Positions 6,342-7,036 of a stretch of DNA of 7,036 nucleotides are shown in pieces. Source of the stretch: Nitrospinota bacterium (GTDB lineage: Bacteria > Tectomicrobia > Entotheonellia > J063); NCBI GenBank assembly GCA_003696125.1, contig RFHZ01000762.1, forward strand, positions 1 through 7,036, read 5' to 3'. The translations under genes were made by a program, and so were the position numbers. Within the stretch, counting starts at the first letter, position 1. Every line of letters starts with the position of its first letter. Below the pieces are notes generated by a model. The model made no database searches. It was given only the letters and a program-made list of their open reading frames with translations, and was not told the origin of the DNA.

Positions 6342-7036
6342 TCATCCTTCCAGCGTTAACAGGAACGGTTGCTCCAGCGCTTCCACAATCCAGCGGAGAA
6401 AACGAACCCCGTCTGCACCATCGATCAGGCGATGATCGTAGGAGAGGGAGAGGGGAAGGAGCAGACGTGGCTCAAACTGGCCGTTACGAAATACCGGCTT
6501 CATGCGGGCCCGGGAGACTCCCAGAATGGCCACCTCTGGGGCATGAACTATGGGGGAGAAGTGCGTGCCTCCCAATCCCCCCAGATTGGAGATGGTGAAG
6601 GTCCCTCCCTGCATCTCCTCGAGGGAGAGCTTCTTCTGGCGAGCCCTTTCCGCTATCTGGTTCAGAGCCAGGGAGAGTTCGATGAGGTTTTTCTTATCCA
6701 CATCCCGTATCACCGGCACCAGCAGGCCCCGCTCCGTATCCACCGCCACCCCGATATGGTAGTATTTCTTATAGATGATTTCCTGGTTGGCCATATCCAC
6801 GCTGGCGTTAAACTGGGGGAAAACCTTGAGGGCAGAGGCGACCACCTTGAGGAGAAGGGCGGTCATGGTCAGCTTCCCCCCGGCCGCTTCTACTCTGCCA
6901 GCATACCGCTTGCGGAGCTGCTCCAGTTCGGTGATGTCTGCTTCGTCGTACTGGGTCACCTGAGGAACGCTTGACCAGGCATGGCTCAGGTTCTCTGCCG
7001 TTTTCCGCCGCACGGCACTCATCGGTTTTCTCTCCA
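6342..7036 (-). CDS. aceF: Dihydrolipoamide acyltransferase (E2), C-terminal catalytic domain; 5' end cut off by the window edge
   Basis: The frame stays open to the right edge. The codons before the internal ATG at 7020-7022 encode Glu-Arg-Lys-Pro, and the reading ERKP-MSAVRRKTAENL is the usual lead-in to the E2 catalytic domain, so that ATG is not the real start. Numbered from this Met, about 226 residues hold the chloramphenicol acetyltransferase-like fold. TISNLGGLGGTHFSP is at 143-157, and the catalytic DHRLIDG is at 196-202 with His197 and Asp201. GGTHFSP...APEVAILGVSR and PQVTQYDEADITELE resemble AceF-type pyruvate dehydrogenase E2 more than SucB. This supports acetyl transfer from lipoyl to CoA, forming the core of the complex. 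Lipoyl and E1-binding domains must lie beyond the edge. The stop is four bases before lpd. The E2 identity is secure; pyruvate specificity is likely. Confidence 0.93.
   Translation of the reverse strand, partial: ERKPMSAVRRKTAENLSHAWSSVPQVTQYDEADITELEQLRKRYAGRVEAAGGKLTMTALLLKVVASALKVFPQFNASVDMANQEIIYKKYYHIGVAVDTERGLLVPVIRDVDKKNLIELSLALNQIAERARQKKLSLEEMQGGTFTISNLGGLGGTHFSPIVHAPEVAILGVSRARMKPVFRNGQFEPRLLLPLSLSYDHRLIDGADGVRFLRWIVEALEQPFLLTLEG
6345..6351 (-). promoter_or_regulatory. lpd ribosome-binding site within the E2 3' end
   Basis: GGAAGGA on the minus strand lies seven bases before the lpd ATG and within the last codons of E2. Together with the four-base gap it supports coupled translation of E2 and E3. 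Confidence 0.6.

Noticed and set aside
6369-6974. 201-codon plus-strand open frame opposite the E2 catalytic domain
   Set aside because: It is a mirror frame of a strongly conserved enzyme domain with no domain signature or separate regulatory signals.
7020-7022. ATG at 7022 as the true start of a short, stand-alone E2 catalytic protein
   Set aside because: Upstream codons stay open to the edge and encode ERKP, the normal lead-in to the E2 core, so this Met is internal.

Overview
This is a gene-dense window from a bacterial chromosome encoding central carbon metabolism. It has moderately high GC, short intergenic gaps and Shine-Dalgarno sites ahead of ATG starts. It holds six protein genes: four complete, plus one cut by each window edge. 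I see no mobile element, CRISPR array, tRNA, rRNA or phage gene. The sequence does not fix the lineage. A bacterial deoxyhypusine synthase-like gene, a two-subunit 2-oxoacid:ferredoxin oxidoreductase and an AceF-type pyruvate dehydrogenase E2 together would suit an environmental bacterium of mixed aerobic/anaerobic metabolism, such as one of the Nitrospirota/NC10-like groups. That placement is a guess.

Five genes lie on the minus strand and read from the right edge to the left. First comes the C-terminal catalytic part of a dihydrolipoamide acyltransferase (E2, cut at the right edge). Four bases later is dihydrolipoyl dehydrogenase (E3, lpd). After a 180-bp leader with a strong hairpin come the alpha/gamma-fused and beta subunits of a 2-oxoacid:ferredoxin oxidoreductase (korA-korB type), which overlap by 17 bp. 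After a 107-bp gap with GC-rich inverted repeats comes an integral-membrane site-2-type zinc protease with two C-terminal CBS domains. On the plus strand, entering from the left edge, is a deoxyhypusine synthase-like gene (SpeY type). It converges on the protease gene, and their 3' ends overlap by 9 bp.

E2 and E3 are parts of an NAD-linked 2-oxoacid dehydrogenase complex, most likely pyruvate dehydrogenase. KorAB would carry out a ferredoxin-linked 2-oxoacid oxidation, plausibly 2-oxoglutarate to succinyl-CoA in place of SucAB. The cluster may therefore group two ways of making acyl-CoA from 2-oxoacids with different electron acceptors. The protease and the polyamine-type enzyme have no obvious catalytic link to these genes.

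I did not find a convincing undescribed system. The points most worth checking are the overlapping alternative stems between korB and the protease gene, the structured leader directly ahead of the korA Shine-Dalgarno, and the altered substrate pocket of the deoxyhypusine synthase-like protein.
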